A stretch of DNA of 64,000 nt, taken from contig OMVJ01000004.1 of the NCBI GenBank assembly GCA_900314495.1, forward strand, positions 35,034 to 99,033, read 5' to 3'. The translations under genes and the position numbers were made by a program. This document shows, piece after piece, positions 28,121-37,383 of this stretch. The stretch's first letter is position 1; every line of letters begins with the position of its first letter. The notes under the pieces are model-generated. The model was given only the letters and a program-made list of their open reading frames with translations. It was not told where the DNA came from and did not search any database. The DNA comes from an uncultured Olsenella sp. GTDB taxonomy: Bacteria; Actinomycetota; Coriobacteriia; Coriobacteriales; Atopobiaceae.

Positions 28121-30409
28121 TCAGTGCTTGGGGTGGTAGCGGCGCCTGGTCGCATGGGTGCTCCCCTTGCGGGCGCCCTGCTTGAGCTTCTTCATCACGT
28201 CCTCCTCTGAGACGCCCTCCAGGTGGGACTTGAGCTCCACCAGCTGGTCGCGCACGCGGGCGGCGCGCTCGAAGTCCATGTCCGCCGAGGCGGCTGCCAT
28301 CTCCTCCTCCAGAGACTGCATGATGCGGGCCACCTCCTCCTTGGGCAGCTTGGAGAGCTCCGCGGCCACGGACTCGATGGTCTGCTCGTCCTCCTGCGGG
28401 GCGGCCTTGCCCTCGCTTCCGGCCGCGGTGTAGAAGACGCCGTCCTTGCGCTGGCGCTTGTCCACGTTCTCCGACGCCTCGGCAATGAAGCTCGTGATGT
28501 CGCTGATGGCCTTGCGCACGGTCTTGGGCTCTATGTGGTGCTCCTCGTTGAAGCGCTCCTGGATGGCGCGGCGGCGGCGCGTCTCGCCTATGGCGGCGCG
28601 CATGGAATCCGTGACCTCGTCCGCGTACATGATGACCTCGCCGGACACGTTGCGCGCCGCGCGGCCCATGGTCTGGATGAGCGAGCGCCGGTTGCGGAGG
28701 AAGCCCTCCTTGTCCGCGTCCAAGATGGCCACGAGCGAGACCTCCGGGATGTCCAGGCCCTCACGCAGCAGGTTGATGCCCACCAGCACGTCGATCTTGC
28801 CCTCGCGCAGGGTGCGGATGATCTGCACGCGGTCCAGGGTGGCAGTGTCCGAGTGCATGTAGTTGACCTTGATGCCCTCGTCCAGCAGGTGGTCGGTCAG
28901 GTCCTCCGCCATGCGCTTGGTGAGGGTGGTCACCAGCACGCGCTCCTTCCTGGCGGTTCGGGTCTTTATCTCGTCGATGAGGTCGTCGATCTGCCCGCGA
29001 ACGGGGCGCACCTCGATCTTGGGGTCCAGCAGGCCCGTGGGGCGGATAATCTGCTCAACCGTCTGCTGGGAGACCATCTCCTCGTAGTCGCCAGGCGTGG
29101 CCGAGACGTATATGAACTGGGGCACGCGCGCCTCGAACTCGTCGAATCGCAGGGGGCGGTTGTCCAGCGCGGACGGCAGGCGGAAGCCGTGGTCCACCAG
29201 GGTCACCTTGCGCGCGCGGTCGCCCTCGTGCATGCCACGGATCTGCGGCACCGTGACGTGGGACTCGTCGATGATGCAGAGCATGTCAGACGGGAAGTAG
29301 TCTATGAGCGTGTAGGGCGGCTCGCCGGGCTTGCGGCCGTCCAGGTGGCGGGAGTAGTTCTCGATGCCGTTGCAGTAGCCCATCTGCTCCAGCATCTCCA
29401 GGTCGTAGCCGGTGCGCTGGGCAAGCCGCTGGGCCTCCAGCAGCATGTTGTTGGCCTTGAGCTCCGCCACGCGCTGCTCCAGCTCGTCGTTGATGGTCTT
29501 GATGGCGTGGGTGACCTTGGGCCGCTCCGTCACGTAGTGCGAGGCCGGCCAAATGGGGATGGCGTCGTACTCGCGCACGACCTCCCCCGTCACCTTGTCA
29601 ATCTCGCCGATGAACTCCACCTCGTCGCCAAAGAAGGAGATGCGCAGCGGGTTGTCCGCGTAGGGCGGGAAGACGTCCACGGTGTCGCCCCGCACGCGGA
29701 ACATGCCACGCTGCAGGTCCAGGTCGTTGCGGTCGTACTGGATGTCTATGAGGGCATGAATGAGGTCGTCGCGCTCCAGGGGCTGGGACTTGTCCACGTT
29801 GGGGGCCAGGCCGGCGTAGTCCTGGGGACTTCCGATGCCGTAGATGCAGCTCACCGAAGCGACAACTATCACGTCGCGGCGGCTCAGCAGGCTGGAGGTT
29901 GCCTGGTGGCGGAGCTTCTCCACCTCCTCGTTGATGGAGGCGTCCTTCTCTATGTAGGTGTCGGTCTGCGGGACGTAGGCCTCGGGCTGGTAGTAGTCGT
30001 AGTAGCTCACGAAGTAGACCACGGCGTTGCGGGGGAAGATCTCTCGCATCTCGCTGGCCACCTGGGCGGCGAGGGTCTTGTTGGGCTCGAAGATGAGCGT
30101 CGGCTTGTTGACCGCCTCGATGGTCTTGGCCATGGTGAAGGTCTTGCCGGAACCCGTGACGCCCAGGAGCGTCTGGTAGCGCAGGCCGCGGTTCACGCCG
30201 TCCGCCAGCTTCTGTATTGCCTGTGGCTGGTCGCCCGCCGGCTCATAAGGAGAGACGACCTGGAACCTGGTCTCGTCGTGGTCAAGCCCAAAGCGCTTGA
30301 GCTCCGCTCCGAAGCGCTCGTGCGCCTCCCGGGAGCCTGCGACGGGTTCGTGCCAATCCCCCTCGGCATCATGCGCGGACGGCCATGCGGTGGTATCGAA
30401 CGTCGCCAT
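28121..30409 (-). CDS. uvrB: Excinuclease ABC subunit B
   Basis: UvrB is the helicase-like damage-verification subunit. The 762-residue protein has Walker A GVTGSGKT at 83-90, the beta-hairpin [20 protein letters not shown] near 140-160, DESHVT as motif II, and a C-terminal UVR domain that meets UvrC. About 45 residues precede the usual start, and a basic tail rich in His, Arg and Lys ends the protein. AAGGGG lies before the ATG at 30409. It is the last gene of a coaE-SLT-uvrB run; no LexA box was seen in front of it. Confidence 0.97.
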   Translation of the reverse strand: MATFDTTAWPSAHDAEGDWHEPVAGSREAHERFGAELKRFGLDHDETRFQVVSPYEPAGDQPQAIQKLADGVNRGLRYQTLLGVTGSGKTFTMAKTIEAVNKPTLIFEPNKTLAAQVASEMREIFPRNAVVYFVSYYDYYQPEAYVPQTDTYIEKDASINEEVEKLRHQATSSLLSRRDVIVVASVSCIYGIGSPQDYAGLAPNVDKSQPLERDDLIHALIDIQYDRNDLDLQRGMFRVRGDTVDVFPPYADNPLRISFFGDEVEFIGEIDKVTGEVVREYDAIPIWPASHYVTERPKVTHAIKTINDELEQRVAELKANNMLLEAQRLAQRTGYDLEMLEQMGYCNGIENYSRHLDGRKPGEPPYTLIDYFPSDMLCIIDESHVTVPQIRGMHEGDRARKVTLVDHGFRLPSALDNRPLRFDEFEARVPQFIYVSATPGDYEEMVSQQTVEQIIRPTGLLDPKIEVRPVRGQIDDLIDEIKTRTARKERVLVTTLTKRMAEDLTDHLLDEGIKVNYMHSDTATLDRVQIIRTLREGKIDVLVGINLLREGLDIPEVSLVAILDADKEGFLRNRRSLIQTMGRAARNVSGEVIMYADEVTDSMRAAIGETRRRRAIQERFNEEHHIEPKTVRKAISDITSFIAEASENVDKRQRKDGVFYTAAGSEGKAAPQEDEQTIESVAAELSKLPKEEVARIMQSLEEEMAAASADMDFERAARVRDQLVELKSHLEGVSEEDVMKKLKQGARKGSTHATRRRYHPKH

Positions 30410-30481
30410 GTGAAGCCCCTTCCCCATTGCTGGCACCACCCACCCGTGCCAGAGACCATTCAGCAGCCTTGGATCCGTGCC

Positions 30482-31078
30482 CTAGCCCTCGGAGAAGCCG
30501 TTTGGGTAGAGCTCTTGGTAGTGCTCGTACGCGTCGTTCACGCGTTGCAGATAGAAACGAGTCTCCGGATAGTCTATGGCATCCGAGACGATGCCCGACG
30601 ACGTGCCAGAGAGCCAGTCGCGCACCTTGCCGGGGCCCGCATTGTAGGCGGCGATGACCTCGTCACGGTTGCTGAGCTGCATGCCCAGGTAGCGAAGGTA
30701 GGCACAGCCGTACTCGATGTTGGTCTCCGGGTCCGTCAGGTCCGAGGGGCTGTAGAGCGACGTGTTCACAAAGCCCAGGCCCGCAATGGTCTCGGCCGTG
30801 TCCGGCATGAGCTGCATGAGGCCAACCGCGCCCGCGGACGACTGCACGTCCTCGTTCCAGTTGGACTCGCACTTGATGACGGCCGCCGCAAGGTAGGGAT
30901 CCACCCCCTGCCGAGCCGCGGAATCCTCCAGCGCCACGTTATGGTGCACCGGGTAGAGCGTGCTTCGCATGACCGAGGCCGGCACAAGGTCGACGCCCAG
31001 CGAAAGCGCCAAGATGACGCCCATGGCAAGCAGGGGCACCATCCTGAACCAGGCGAAGAAGCGAGGGCGTTCGTTCAT
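30482..31078 (-). CDS. Membrane-anchored lytic transglycosylase (SLT)
   Basis: A 198-residue enzyme that cleaves peptidoglycan glycan strands to anhydromuropeptides. One N-terminal helix (MVPLLAMGVILALSLGVDL) anchors or exports it. The SLT domain has the catalytic Glu in VIKCESNWNEDVQSSAGAVG, then LMQLMPDTAETI and AAYNAGPGKV. The ATG overlaps the coaE stop as ATGA, so an upstream in-frame start is rejected. Confidence 0.93.
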   Translation of the reverse strand: MNERPRFFAWFRMVPLLAMGVILALSLGVDLVPASVMRSTLYPVHHNVALEDSAARQGVDPYLAAAVIKCESNWNEDVQSSAGAVGLMQLMPDTAETIAGLGFVNTSLYSPSDLTDPETNIEYGCAYLRYLGMQLSNRDEVIAAYNAGPGKVRDWLSGTSSGIVSDAIDYPETRFYLQRVNDAYEHYQELYPNGFSEG

Positions 31079-31701
31079 CGTTCCCGTGCCTCCCACCCTC
31101 GGGCCTCGTGCCCGGCCCACCAGGCCTCCACCTGCGAGACTAGCTCGCCCTCCGTTCCGGCGTTGTGGAAGACCGTGTCTGCGTGGGCCAGGAGGAACTC
31201 ATCCGTTGGCTGCTTGGCCCGGCGCGCCTCGAAGTCCGAGGCATCCATGCCGCGGCCAATGGCGCGCTCGCGGCGCAGCTCCAGGGGGGCGACCACGCAA
31301 ACCACCTCGTCCACCAGGGGAACCAGGTCCGTGACGCGGTCCAGCAGGGGGACTTCTACCACGCAGACGCGGCTCACTCCGTCGGTGCACTCGTCGCCCG
31401 CCAGCGTGCGGACGAGGGCCTCCCGTATGGCCGGCGTCTCGATTCTCTCCAAGAGGCGTGTGGTCTCCTCCGACTGGAAGGCGCGCTCCGCAAGCAGATG
31501 CCGGTTGAGCTCCCCCGTCTGAGGGTCCAACAAGTCCGCGCCAAAGGCCTCGGCAACCCGAGCGACCACCGGGGAGCCGGCGGCAAGCACCTCACGGGAA
31601 ACGCGGTCCAGGTCGTACCGCCACGCGCCCAGCCTCTGCATGGTGCGTGCAACTGTCGATTTGCCCGACGCTATTCCGCCCGCAAGAAAGAGCTTGTACA
31701 C
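31075..31701 (-). CDS. coaE: Dephospho-CoA kinase
   Basis: CoaE phosphorylates dephospho-CoA in the last step of coenzyme A synthesis. The 208-residue kinase begins MYKLFLAGGIASGKSTVART with the P-loop at 8-15. LDRVSREVL, the family DxDxxxR-like site with Asp-Arg retained, and VVEVPLLDR follow. It is flanked by a zinc-ribbon gene 39 bases upstream and the SLT gene, which overlaps it. Confidence 0.93.
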   Translation of the reverse strand: MYKLFLAGGIASGKSTVARTMQRLGAWRYDLDRVSREVLAAGSPVVARVAEAFGADLLDPQTGELNRHLLAERAFQSEETTRLLERIETPAIREALVRTLAGDECTDGVSRVCVVEVPLLDRVTDLVPLVDEVVCVVAPLELRRERAIGRGMDASDFEARRAKQPTDEFLLAHADTVFHNAGTEGELVSQVEAWWAGHEARGWEARER

Positions 31702-31740
31702 CGCTACCCTCCCCTTAGCGCGTGTCCGCGCACGTCTTCG

Positions 31741-32151
31741 CTAAGACTTGACCTCGAACTTCTTGTGGCACTTGGGGCAGGTTACGCGAAGTTTGCCCTT
31801 GCCACGCGGCACACGAACCTTCTGCCCGCAATCCGGGCAGACCGCGTGCTTGTACGTGCGCGCCTCCTTGAGCGCGGCGGAAGGGTTGCGCAGCCAGGGG
31901 CGGAACCTGCCGGCGTGGTCCAGGAAGAGCTCGTTCTCGTTCCGGCGTGCCTCCACGTTCTTGGACATTATGCGCCAGCCCACGCACACGACAAGCGCCA
32001 GGGCAATGAGCAAGAGCCAGGTCTGCTGGGCAAAGATGTTGATGATGAGCAAAACCAGGACGATGGCGTTCAGCAGGTTGTTGAGCTCGTCAGAGCCGTA
32101 GCGCCCACGCATTGCCTCCGCCATCTTGCGGTCGAAGTCTCCCTTTGCCAT
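31741..32151 (-). CDS. Small membrane protein with C-terminal zinc ribbon
   Basis: A 136-residue protein: one long hydrophobic stretch of about 35 residues that could make two helices (AIVLVLLIINIFAQQTWLLLIALALVVCVGW), a basic middle, and a ribbon with CPDC and CPKC near residues 109 and 125. Its role is unknown. It is the first gene of the coaE-SLT-uvrB run. Similar proteins are annotated only as hypothetical in Actinobacteria. Confidence 0.8.
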   Translation of the reverse strand: MAKGDFDRKMAEAMRGRYGSDELNNLLNAIVLVLLIINIFAQQTWLLLIALALVVCVGWRIMSKNVEARRNENELFLDHAGRFRPWLRNPSAALKEARTYKHAVCPDCGQKVRVPRGKGKLRVTCPKCHKKFEVKS

Positions 32152-32290
32152 GCGATTCCCCTTTCAGGCCGGCTGCCAAGGCCAGCAGAACATTTGTACG
32201 TAGTTCTCCTTCTACCCACATGGCGGGCAGATAAGACACCATACGTCAATTCTCTTGAAGAACCTTACTGGACTGGGGAACCCCACAGGG

Positions 32291-32333
32291 ATAAGACAAA
32301 AGGTACGTCCCCCTGTCTCATCCCCCTGTCACA
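32291..32333. repeat. REP-like unit covering the stop codon of the C39-like gene
   Basis: It runs from ATAAGACAAAAGGTACGTCC through CTGTCTCA to CCCCCTGTCACA. The TGA stop of the peptidase gene (32329-32331) lies inside the terminal TGACAGGGGG. This is a mixed unit with both end types. Confidence 0.85.
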
Positions 32334-32958
32334 CGTCCGTCCTGCGGAGAAGGAGCAGCTCCTGCGGGGTATGGCAGGTCAGCGAGTAGTTGATCATCAT
32401 GTTCGAGCAGAGCACCCTCTGGCCGACTATGCGGTTGTACTCAAAGGGGTGGCCCTCCACGATTCTGATGTATTCCCTGTACTGCGGCGGGAAGCCCTCA
32501 GCAATGAGGTCCCGCTCGCTCTCCACGTACCAGGGGTCAAAGATTCTGAAGCTCTCGATCACACCCTGCTGGTCGCGGTCCACACCCGTGACCAGGACAT
32601 AGTGGTCGGAACCCGAGAGGAAGCAGCTCATAACCGCAACGCCGCCCTGTTCCAGGCACGTGATGAGGGGGGTCCCGTCGCCAATGCGCACCTCCGAGCC
32701 GCGAAGCTGGTGTGCCTGGATGGGAAGCCCCGTCGTACGACGCGTGTCGTTGAGCCAGTGGGCAAAGAAGCGCATGGCCCAGCAGGAGGTACCGCCAGGG
32801 TGCTCCTTGCCGCGATACCGGTCGAGCATGACCGAGTACACGTACTGGAGCACCTCAGGCGGAAACTCCTCTCGCTCGAGCAGGTAGCTCAGGGCGTTTG
32901 TCATAGAGGTCGGGCCGCAGTCATTCCGCGTCACCTGGTAACGCAGGGGTACCTTCAT
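32329..32958 (-). CDS. C39-like cysteine peptidase
   Basis: A 209-residue protein without signal peptide. The likely triad is Cys14 in RNDCGPTSM, His119 in GSDHYVLVTG and Asp141 in IFDPW, the order found in peptidase C39-like proteins. It is the last gene of the amino-acid ABC operon, 17 bases after the ATPase. It may process peptides or modify a partner in the cytoplasm, but no substrate is indicated. Its stop codon is inside a REP-like unit. Confidence 0.75.
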   Translation of the reverse strand: MKVPLRYQVTRNDCGPTSMTNALSYLLEREEFPPEVLQYVYSVMLDRYRGKEHPGGTSCWAMRFFAHWLNDTRRTTGLPIQAHQLRGSEVRIGDGTPLITCLEQGGVAVMSCFLSGSDHYVLVTGVDRDQQGVIESFRIFDPWYVESERDLIAEGFPPQYREYIRIVEGHPFEYNRIVGQRVLCSNMMINYSLTCHTPQELLLLRRTDV

Positions 32959-32975
32959 GTATGTCCTCAGATGGG

Positions 32976-33755
32976 TTAGTGTCCCTTGATGGAGTCCAGG
33001 AAGTCGCGCGCACGCTGGGACTTCGGGTGGTCGAAGAACTCGTCGGGCGAACCCTCCTCCACAATCTGACCGTCGGCCATGAAGACCACGCGATTGGCGA
33101 CTCGGCGGGCGAAGTTCATCTCATGCGTGACGACGATCATGGTCATGCCGCCACGGGCCAGCTCCACCATGACATCCAGGACCTCGTTGATCATCTCGGG
33201 GTCCAGCGCGGAGGTCGGCTCGTCAAAGAGCATGGCCTTGGGCTGCATGGCCAGGGAACGAGCGATGGCGACGCGCTGCTGCTGGCCACCGGAGAGCTGC
33301 GCGGGCACCTTGTTGGCCTGCTGGGCCACGCCCACGCGCGTGAGCAGGGTCATCGCACGCTCCTCGGCCTCCTTCTTGGGAACCTTGAGCACCTCGATGG
33401 GGCCCATGGTCACGTTCTCCAGAATCGTCTTGTGCGCAAAGAGGTTGAAGCTCTGGAAGACCATACCCAGCTCGGCACGCATCTTCGCCAGCTCCTTGCC
33501 TTCCTGCGGCAGGGGCTTGCCCTCGATCAGGATCTGGCCGGAGTCTATGGTCTCCAGGCGGTTGATGGTGCGGCAGAGGGTGGACTTGCCCGAGCCAGAG
33601 GGGCCGATCACGACGACGACCTCGCCCTTGTCCACCGCGAGGTTGATGTCCTTGAGTACGTGCAGCTGGCCGTAGTGCTTGTCAACGTGGCGCAGCTCGA
33701 TGACAGGAGTCACGGCCGCACCGTCCGTCTTTGCCTCAACGTTGTCTGTGCTCAT
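32976..33755 (-). CDS. Polar amino-acid ABC transporter, ATPase
   Basis: A 259-residue GlnQ/GluA-type ATPase that powers import. Walker A is [20 protein letters not shown] near residue 50, the Q-loop [13 protein letters not shown] follows, then signature [17 protein letters not shown] and [12 protein letters not shown]. The first 20 residues are an extra acidic head. It follows the permease gene by 9 bases. Confidence 0.95.
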   Translation of the reverse strand: MSTDNVEAKTDGAAVTPVIELRHVDKHYGQLHVLKDINLAVDKGEVVVVIGPSGSGKSTLCRTINRLETIDSGQILIEGKPLPQEGKELAKMRAELGMVFQSFNLFAHKTILENVTMGPIEVLKVPKKEAEERAMTLLTRVGVAQQANKVPAQLSGGQQQRVAIARSLAMQPKAMLFDEPTSALDPEMINEVLDVMVELARGGMTMIVVTHEMNFARRVANRVVFMADGQIVEEGSPDEFFDHPKSQRARDFLDSIKGH

Positions 33756-33764
33756 GTTGGCTCC

Positions 33765-34613
33765 TTACACCGGTTTGATGTTGGTCTGGGTCACGATCTT
33801 GGCTCCGCTGCGCCGCGACACATAGATGGCGAGCTGGTTGACGCCGTAGTTGATGAGGATGTAGATGATGGCGACCACGAAGTACGTGGAGACGAGCGCG
33901 TCATAGTTGGTGATGAGGACGCGCGCGTTCTGAAGCATGTCGGGGTAGCTCACGACGTAGGCCACGGTCGTGTCCTTGACGACGACCACCAGCTGCGAGA
34001 TCAGGGACGGAATGACGATCTTGAGCGCCTGGGGGAAGACGATCTTGGTCTTCACGCGGAAGGGCCGCATGCCGATGGAGAGCGCCGCCTCGGTCTGGCC
34101 CTTTGGAACGGCGTTCATGCCGGCGCGGAAGACCTCCGCCAGGACGGCGGCCGCCGCGAGCCCGATGGGGATGGCCAGCATCCAGAAGGCGGGAAGCTTC
34201 ACGCCGAACTTGGGAATCACGAGGAAGAAGAAGTAGATCAGCAGAAGGCTTGGGACGCCACGGAAGAACTCCGTGATCACGCGGGCGATGCCACGCAGCA
34301 CCACGTAGGTGCTGGTGCGCATCAGCATCAGCGCAAGACCGAGCACGATGGCGATGACGCCCGCGGTCAATGCGACCTCGAAGGTGCCCAGCAGGCCCAG
34401 TGCCAGGAAACGCCAGGTGGTCCACTTGGTGAAGAATGACCAGTACTCGGCATCCAGCTGTCCGGCACTGGCAAAGAGGCGAAGGACCCACACGATCAGC
34501 AGCGTAAGCGCCACGACCGTGATTGCCGTTCCAATCTGGATGGCTCGCTTGGTTTTGGGACCCGGCTCCTCGTAGAGGTAGTCGCGTACGGACACGTGAG
34601 CAGCGGCACTCAT
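33765..34613 (-). CDS. Polar amino-acid ABC transporter, permease 1
   Basis: A 282-residue His/Glu/Gln/Arg-type permease with a cytoplasmic head and five to six membrane helices. The EAA loop reads LAEVFRAGMNAVPKGQTEAA followed by LSIGMRPF, where it docks to the ATPase. FFRGVPSLLLIYF is typical of this family. Its start overlaps the stop of the second permease as ATGA. The pair probably forms a heterodimeric channel for glutamate or a related acid. Confidence 0.93.
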   Translation of the reverse strand: MSAAAHVSVRDYLYEEPGPKTKRAIQIGTAITVVALTLLIVWVLRLFASAGQLDAEYWSFFTKWTTWRFLALGLLGTFEVALTAGVIAIVLGLALMLMRTSTYVVLRGIARVITEFFRGVPSLLLIYFFFLVIPKFGVKLPAFWMLAIPIGLAAAAVLAEVFRAGMNAVPKGQTEAALSIGMRPFRVKTKIVFPQALKIVIPSLISQLVVVVKDTTVAYVVSYPDMLQNARVLITNYDALVSTYFVVAIIYILINYGVNQLAIYVSRRSGAKIVTQTNIKPV

Positions 34614-35272
34614 CGCAGGATCCTCACCTTCTTGTCGAGGCGGTTGCCAATGTAGCCGATGACCAGCGCCGTCCCAACGTACCCAAGGGCAGCGAGGATG
34701 AAGGCGGTAAGGCCGGCCGTGGAGTTGCGGGTGGTGACGTAGGCGACGATGCCGGTGAGCTCATGCGGGTCCAAGGGAACCTGCGAGCCCAGGGAGGTCG
34801 TCAGCATGATGGCGATGAGCAGGTTGGTCATGGGCAGCACGGCCGAGCGCAGCGCCTGCGGAATGACGACCAGGCGGATCATCTGGGTAAAGGTAAGGCC
34901 CAGGGACCGCGCCGCCTCTATCTGCCCCACGCCAATGGTGTTGACGCCCGTCATGAAGTTCTCGGACCCGAAGGCGGAGCCCACCAGCGTCACGGCAATG
35001 AGCACGCAGGTCTTCTCCGACATCAGTATCCCCAGGTACGGGAAGGCGTAGTAGAGAAAGATAAGCAGCGAGATGCCCGCGATGTTGCGGAAGACCTGCA
35101 CGTAGAAGTCACCAAAGACGCGCAGGGGCTTGACGGGCGACACGCGGAATATCGTGATCACAATCGCGATCAGGAACCCGAAGGTGAACGATATTGCCGT
35201 GAGCTGCCAGGTGGTGAGAAGCGCCTGGAGGTACATGCCCCCGTATTCTGCCAAAATCTCGGAAAGGCCCAT
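34610..35272 (-). CDS. Polar amino-acid ABC transporter, permease 2
   Basis: A 220-residue GluC-like permease with about five helices. VFRNIAGISLLIFLYYAFPY and the EAA loop from FMTGVNTIGVGQIEAARSLG to LTFTQMIR are the family marks. It lies between the binding-protein gene (84 bases upstream) and permease 1 (4-base overlap), in the usual order of a glutamate uptake operon. Confidence 0.93.
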   Translation of the reverse strand: MGLSEILAEYGGMYLQALLTTWQLTAISFTFGFLIAIVITIFRVSPVKPLRVFGDFYVQVFRNIAGISLLIFLYYAFPYLGILMSEKTCVLIAVTLVGSAFGSENFMTGVNTIGVGQIEAARSLGLTFTQMIRLVVIPQALRSAVLPMTNLLIAIMLTTSLGSQVPLDPHELTGIVAYVTTRNSTAGLTAFILAALGYVGTALVIGYIGNRLDKKVRILR

Positions 35273-35356
35273 GGTCCGATCCTCGCTTAGAAAATGGCGA
35301 GGGCCCTGCTACGACACAGGACCCTGCCGACTTACAGAGTGCTGACGGGCGAACCC

Positions 35357-36328
35357 CTATGCCCCGATTGCGGGAGGCTCGGCGGGGACGGTGTCCTCAC
35401 CCAGGGTGACCTTCCAGAGCTCGGCCCAGGTGCCGTCGTCCTCGATGCCCTTGAGCCAGTCGTTCACGAACTGGACGCCGTCGGAGTCCTTGGGCAGGCC
35501 GATGCCGTAGGGGTCCTCGGGACCGAAGGTCTCCTCCAGCATGGCGTACTTGCCCGGGTTCTTGAGGACGGAGCCAAGGATGATGTCGGTGTTGACCGCG
35601 TAGGCGTCGATGCGACCCTGGTCCAGGGCGGTGACGATCTCCTCGTCGGTGTTCATCTCCTGCAGCTCGGCATCGGGCAGGTACTGCTCGACAAGCTCCG
35701 GGCCGTTGGAGCCGGACTGGGCGGCAACCTTCTTGCCCTTGAGGTCGTCCAGAGACGAGATGCCGCTGTCTGCCTTGACCATCACGCCGTACTGGGAGAC
35801 GTAGTACGGGCCTGCGAAGGAGATGACCTCCTTGCGCTCATCGTTGATGGAGTAGGTTGCGAAGACGACGTCCACGTCGTCGTTCTGGAGGACGGACTCG
35901 CGGGTGGAGGAGGTGACGGTCGTAGGCTCGAAGGCCTGGTCGTCGCCCGTGATGTAACGCGCCAGGAGCTGCCACAGGCCTGCGTCAAAGCCGCGGTAGT
36001 GACCGTCGACCTCGTTGAGCTGGCTGAAGAGCTCGGAGGTGCTGACGCAACCGACGCGGAGCTTGCCCGCGTCCTTGACCTTCTGGGCCCACTCGCTCGC
36101 GCTGATCACGTCGTCGGCAGCCGTGGCGCCACCAGCAACCAGGGCATCGAAGGCGGCCGTGTCAATGGAGACCGCGGGCTCCTCCGCCGCGGAGCCGGCA
36201 GCAGAGCCGGAATCGGCAGCCGGCGTCGAGGAACCGCCGCATGCGGCGAGGCCGAGCGAAGCGACAGCAGCCGTGCCCAGACCAAGCACCTGGCGACGGC
36301 TCAGCATCATCTTGTCAAGGATTGCCAT
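35357..36328 (-). CDS. Amino-acid ABC transporter, lipoprotein binding subunit
   Basis: A 323-residue solute-binding protein. The Tat-type signal LSRRQVLGLG is followed by lipobox LAACGG with the lipid Cys near residue 30. The SBP_bac_3 domain has GKLRVGCVSTSELFSQLNEV, YRGFDAGLWQLLARYI, DVVFATYSINDERKEVISFA and FAGPYYV, close to GluB-type proteins. Instead of the usual Asp-Tyr-Asp mix for Gln, the pattern suggests an acidic ligand, but this is inference. The ATG at 36328 follows GGAGAAGGG. Confidence 0.92.
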   Translation of the reverse strand: MAILDKMMLSRRQVLGLGTAAVASLGLAACGGSSTPAADSGSAAGSAAEEPAVSIDTAAFDALVAGGATAADDVISASEWAQKVKDAGKLRVGCVSTSELFSQLNEVDGHYRGFDAGLWQLLARYITGDDQAFEPTTVTSSTRESVLQNDDVDVVFATYSINDERKEVISFAGPYYVSQYGVMVKADSGISSLDDLKGKKVAAQSGSNGPELVEQYLPDAELQEMNTDEEIVTALDQGRIDAYAVNTDIILGSVLKNPGKYAMLEETFGPEDPYGIGLPKDSDGVQFVNDWLKGIEDDGTWAELWKVTLGEDTVPAEPPAIGA

Positions 36329-36350
36329 ATTGGTAATTCCCTTCTCCTCC

Positions 36351-36372
36351 GCGTTTCCTCCTATGGAAACGC
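36351..36372 (-). promoter_or_regulatory. Leader hairpin just before the binding-protein ribosome site
   Basis: GCGTTTCC-N6-GGAAACGC is a perfect 8-base inverted repeat ending about 22 bases before the start codon. In the RNA it would place an AGGAGG-like run in the loop and stem. It could affect translation or be an operator. Confidence 0.4.
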
Positions 36373-36510
36373 CACAACAAAGATTACCTGCCGTACCGGA
36401 ACTACATGCGAAAACGCGCATATATGTAACGCTGCACGCGCACACATGTAACGTTCCGACAATGTGCCGGTACATGCGCCCAATATACTACTTTTATGAT
36501 GGGAATTAGT

Positions 36511-36571
36511 ACACGCGCAGCGCGTGTTTCTCAACGGAAACACTAGATGTGTAACCGGCCATGGTACACAT
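36511..36571. repeat. Three consecutive palindromes downstream of pcp
   Basis: In 61 bases there are three perfect 7-base inverted repeats: ACACGCG-CAG-CGCGTGT (36511-36527), GTGTTTC-N6-GAAACAC (36524-36543) and ATGTGTA-N11-TACACAT (36547-36571). The gap 36329-36612 holds no gene. The first resembles the CGCGTGTT arms of two core elements, but no core is present. Confidence 0.6.
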
Positions 36572-36612
36572 ACGCCAATTGGTATTCTGGCTGCCGTGGC
36601 AGCAGTCAGACG

Positions 36613-37242
36613 TCAGCATTCCGCGAACGGTTCGCAAGTCGAGCATGCTTGAGCGGCAATGGCCTTCAGAGCTCGAGCGGCTGTGACGGATTCCATGGAG
36701 GGCATTGCCAGCTTGGCCACCGCCTGCGCTGGCGTCAGGGGCACGTGCACAAAACCGGCGGGGATGGCAGCGGCCGCGCGCGCAACCTCGTGCAATATGC
36801 GATACATGAGCTGGTTGCATACGTAGAGGCCAGCCGTGTTAGAGATTGCCGTGGGCACCCCGGCCGCGCGGGCCGCCTCCGCGCAGGCCTGCAGCGGAAG
36901 GCAGGTCTGGTACGCGTCCGGTCCACCCGCAATGACGGGCTGCTCCTGCGGCTCTGCGCCCGCGTTGTCGGGGATGCGCGCGCACTCCACGTTGAGGGCC
37001 ACACGCTCAAGGGTGACCTCCGCGCGGCCAGCGGCCTCCCCCACGGCTATGACGCAGGCCGGCCGCAGCTGGCGCATGGCCTCCACCGCAAGGTCGCCAG
37101 AACGTCCGAACTCCACGGGAAGAAGCAAGCGCCGCAGCGGGTGGTCGGCGATCTCGTCCGGCAACGCGCGGACCGCCTCCCAGGAGGCATTGACGCTCTC
37201 CCCGTCGAAGGGTTCGAAGCCCGTGAACAGAATCGGTTGCAT
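36613..37242 (-). CDS. pcp: Pyroglutamyl-peptidase I
   Basis: Pcp removes N-terminal pyroglutamate from peptides. The 209-residue protein begins MQPILFTGFEPFDGESVNAS. The catalytic residues are Glu in VGEAAGRAEVTLERVALNV, Cys in SNTAGLYVCNQLMY and His in GFVHVPLTP, the complete C15 triad. The ATG at 37242 is preferred, with AAGGGTGGG upstream, to one 18 bases earlier. Next to a glutamate-type importer it fits peptide-based nitrogen use. Confidence 0.95.
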   Translation of the reverse strand: MQPILFTGFEPFDGESVNASWEAVRALPDEIADHPLRRLLLPVEFGRSGDLAVEAMRQLRPACVIAVGEAAGRAEVTLERVALNVECARIPDNAGAEPQEQPVIAGGPDAYQTCLPLQACAEAARAAGVPTAISNTAGLYVCNQLMYRILHEVARAAAAIPAGFVHVPLTPAQAVAKLAMPSMESVTAARALKAIAAQACSTCEPFAEC

Positions 37243-37263
37243 GCTGCCCACCCTTTCCATGAT

Positions 37264-37323
37264 GTGTCAAATGGGAAACGTCCCCCTCTGTCATGAGACA
37301 CGAGAACCGTCCCCCTGTCTCAT
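37264..37323. repeat. REP-like unit pair after the rpsA terminator
   Basis: Two units, one TGTCA type (37264-37293) and one TGAGAC type (37294-37323) with CGAGAACCGTCCCCCTGTCT inside. The second begins directly after the T-tract of the rpsA terminator on the minus strand. Confidence 0.85.
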
Positions 37324-37324
37324 G

Positions 37325-37356
37325 AAAAAAGGGGAGCCACCGGAAGGTGGCTCCCC
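37325..37356 (-). terminator. Rho-independent terminator of rpsA
   Basis: On the minus strand GGGGAGCCACC-TTCC-GGTGGCTCCCC is a perfect 11-base stem with a tetraloop, followed by TTTTTT. It lies about 28 bases after the rpsA stop. Confidence 0.95.
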
Positions 37357-37383
37357 TGGAAGCTCTGCAAGAAGCAGGAACCG

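Noticed and set aside
28223..31522. An open frame of about 1100 codons opposite uvrB, SLT and coaE
   Set aside because: It is a shadow of high-GC genes on the minus strand; the minus-strand products have complete family motifs.
36361..36543. Small minus-strand gene in the 36.3-36.6 kb gap
   Set aside because: The frame has no ribosome site, Cys/His-rich random composition, and overlaps the palindromes and promoter region.
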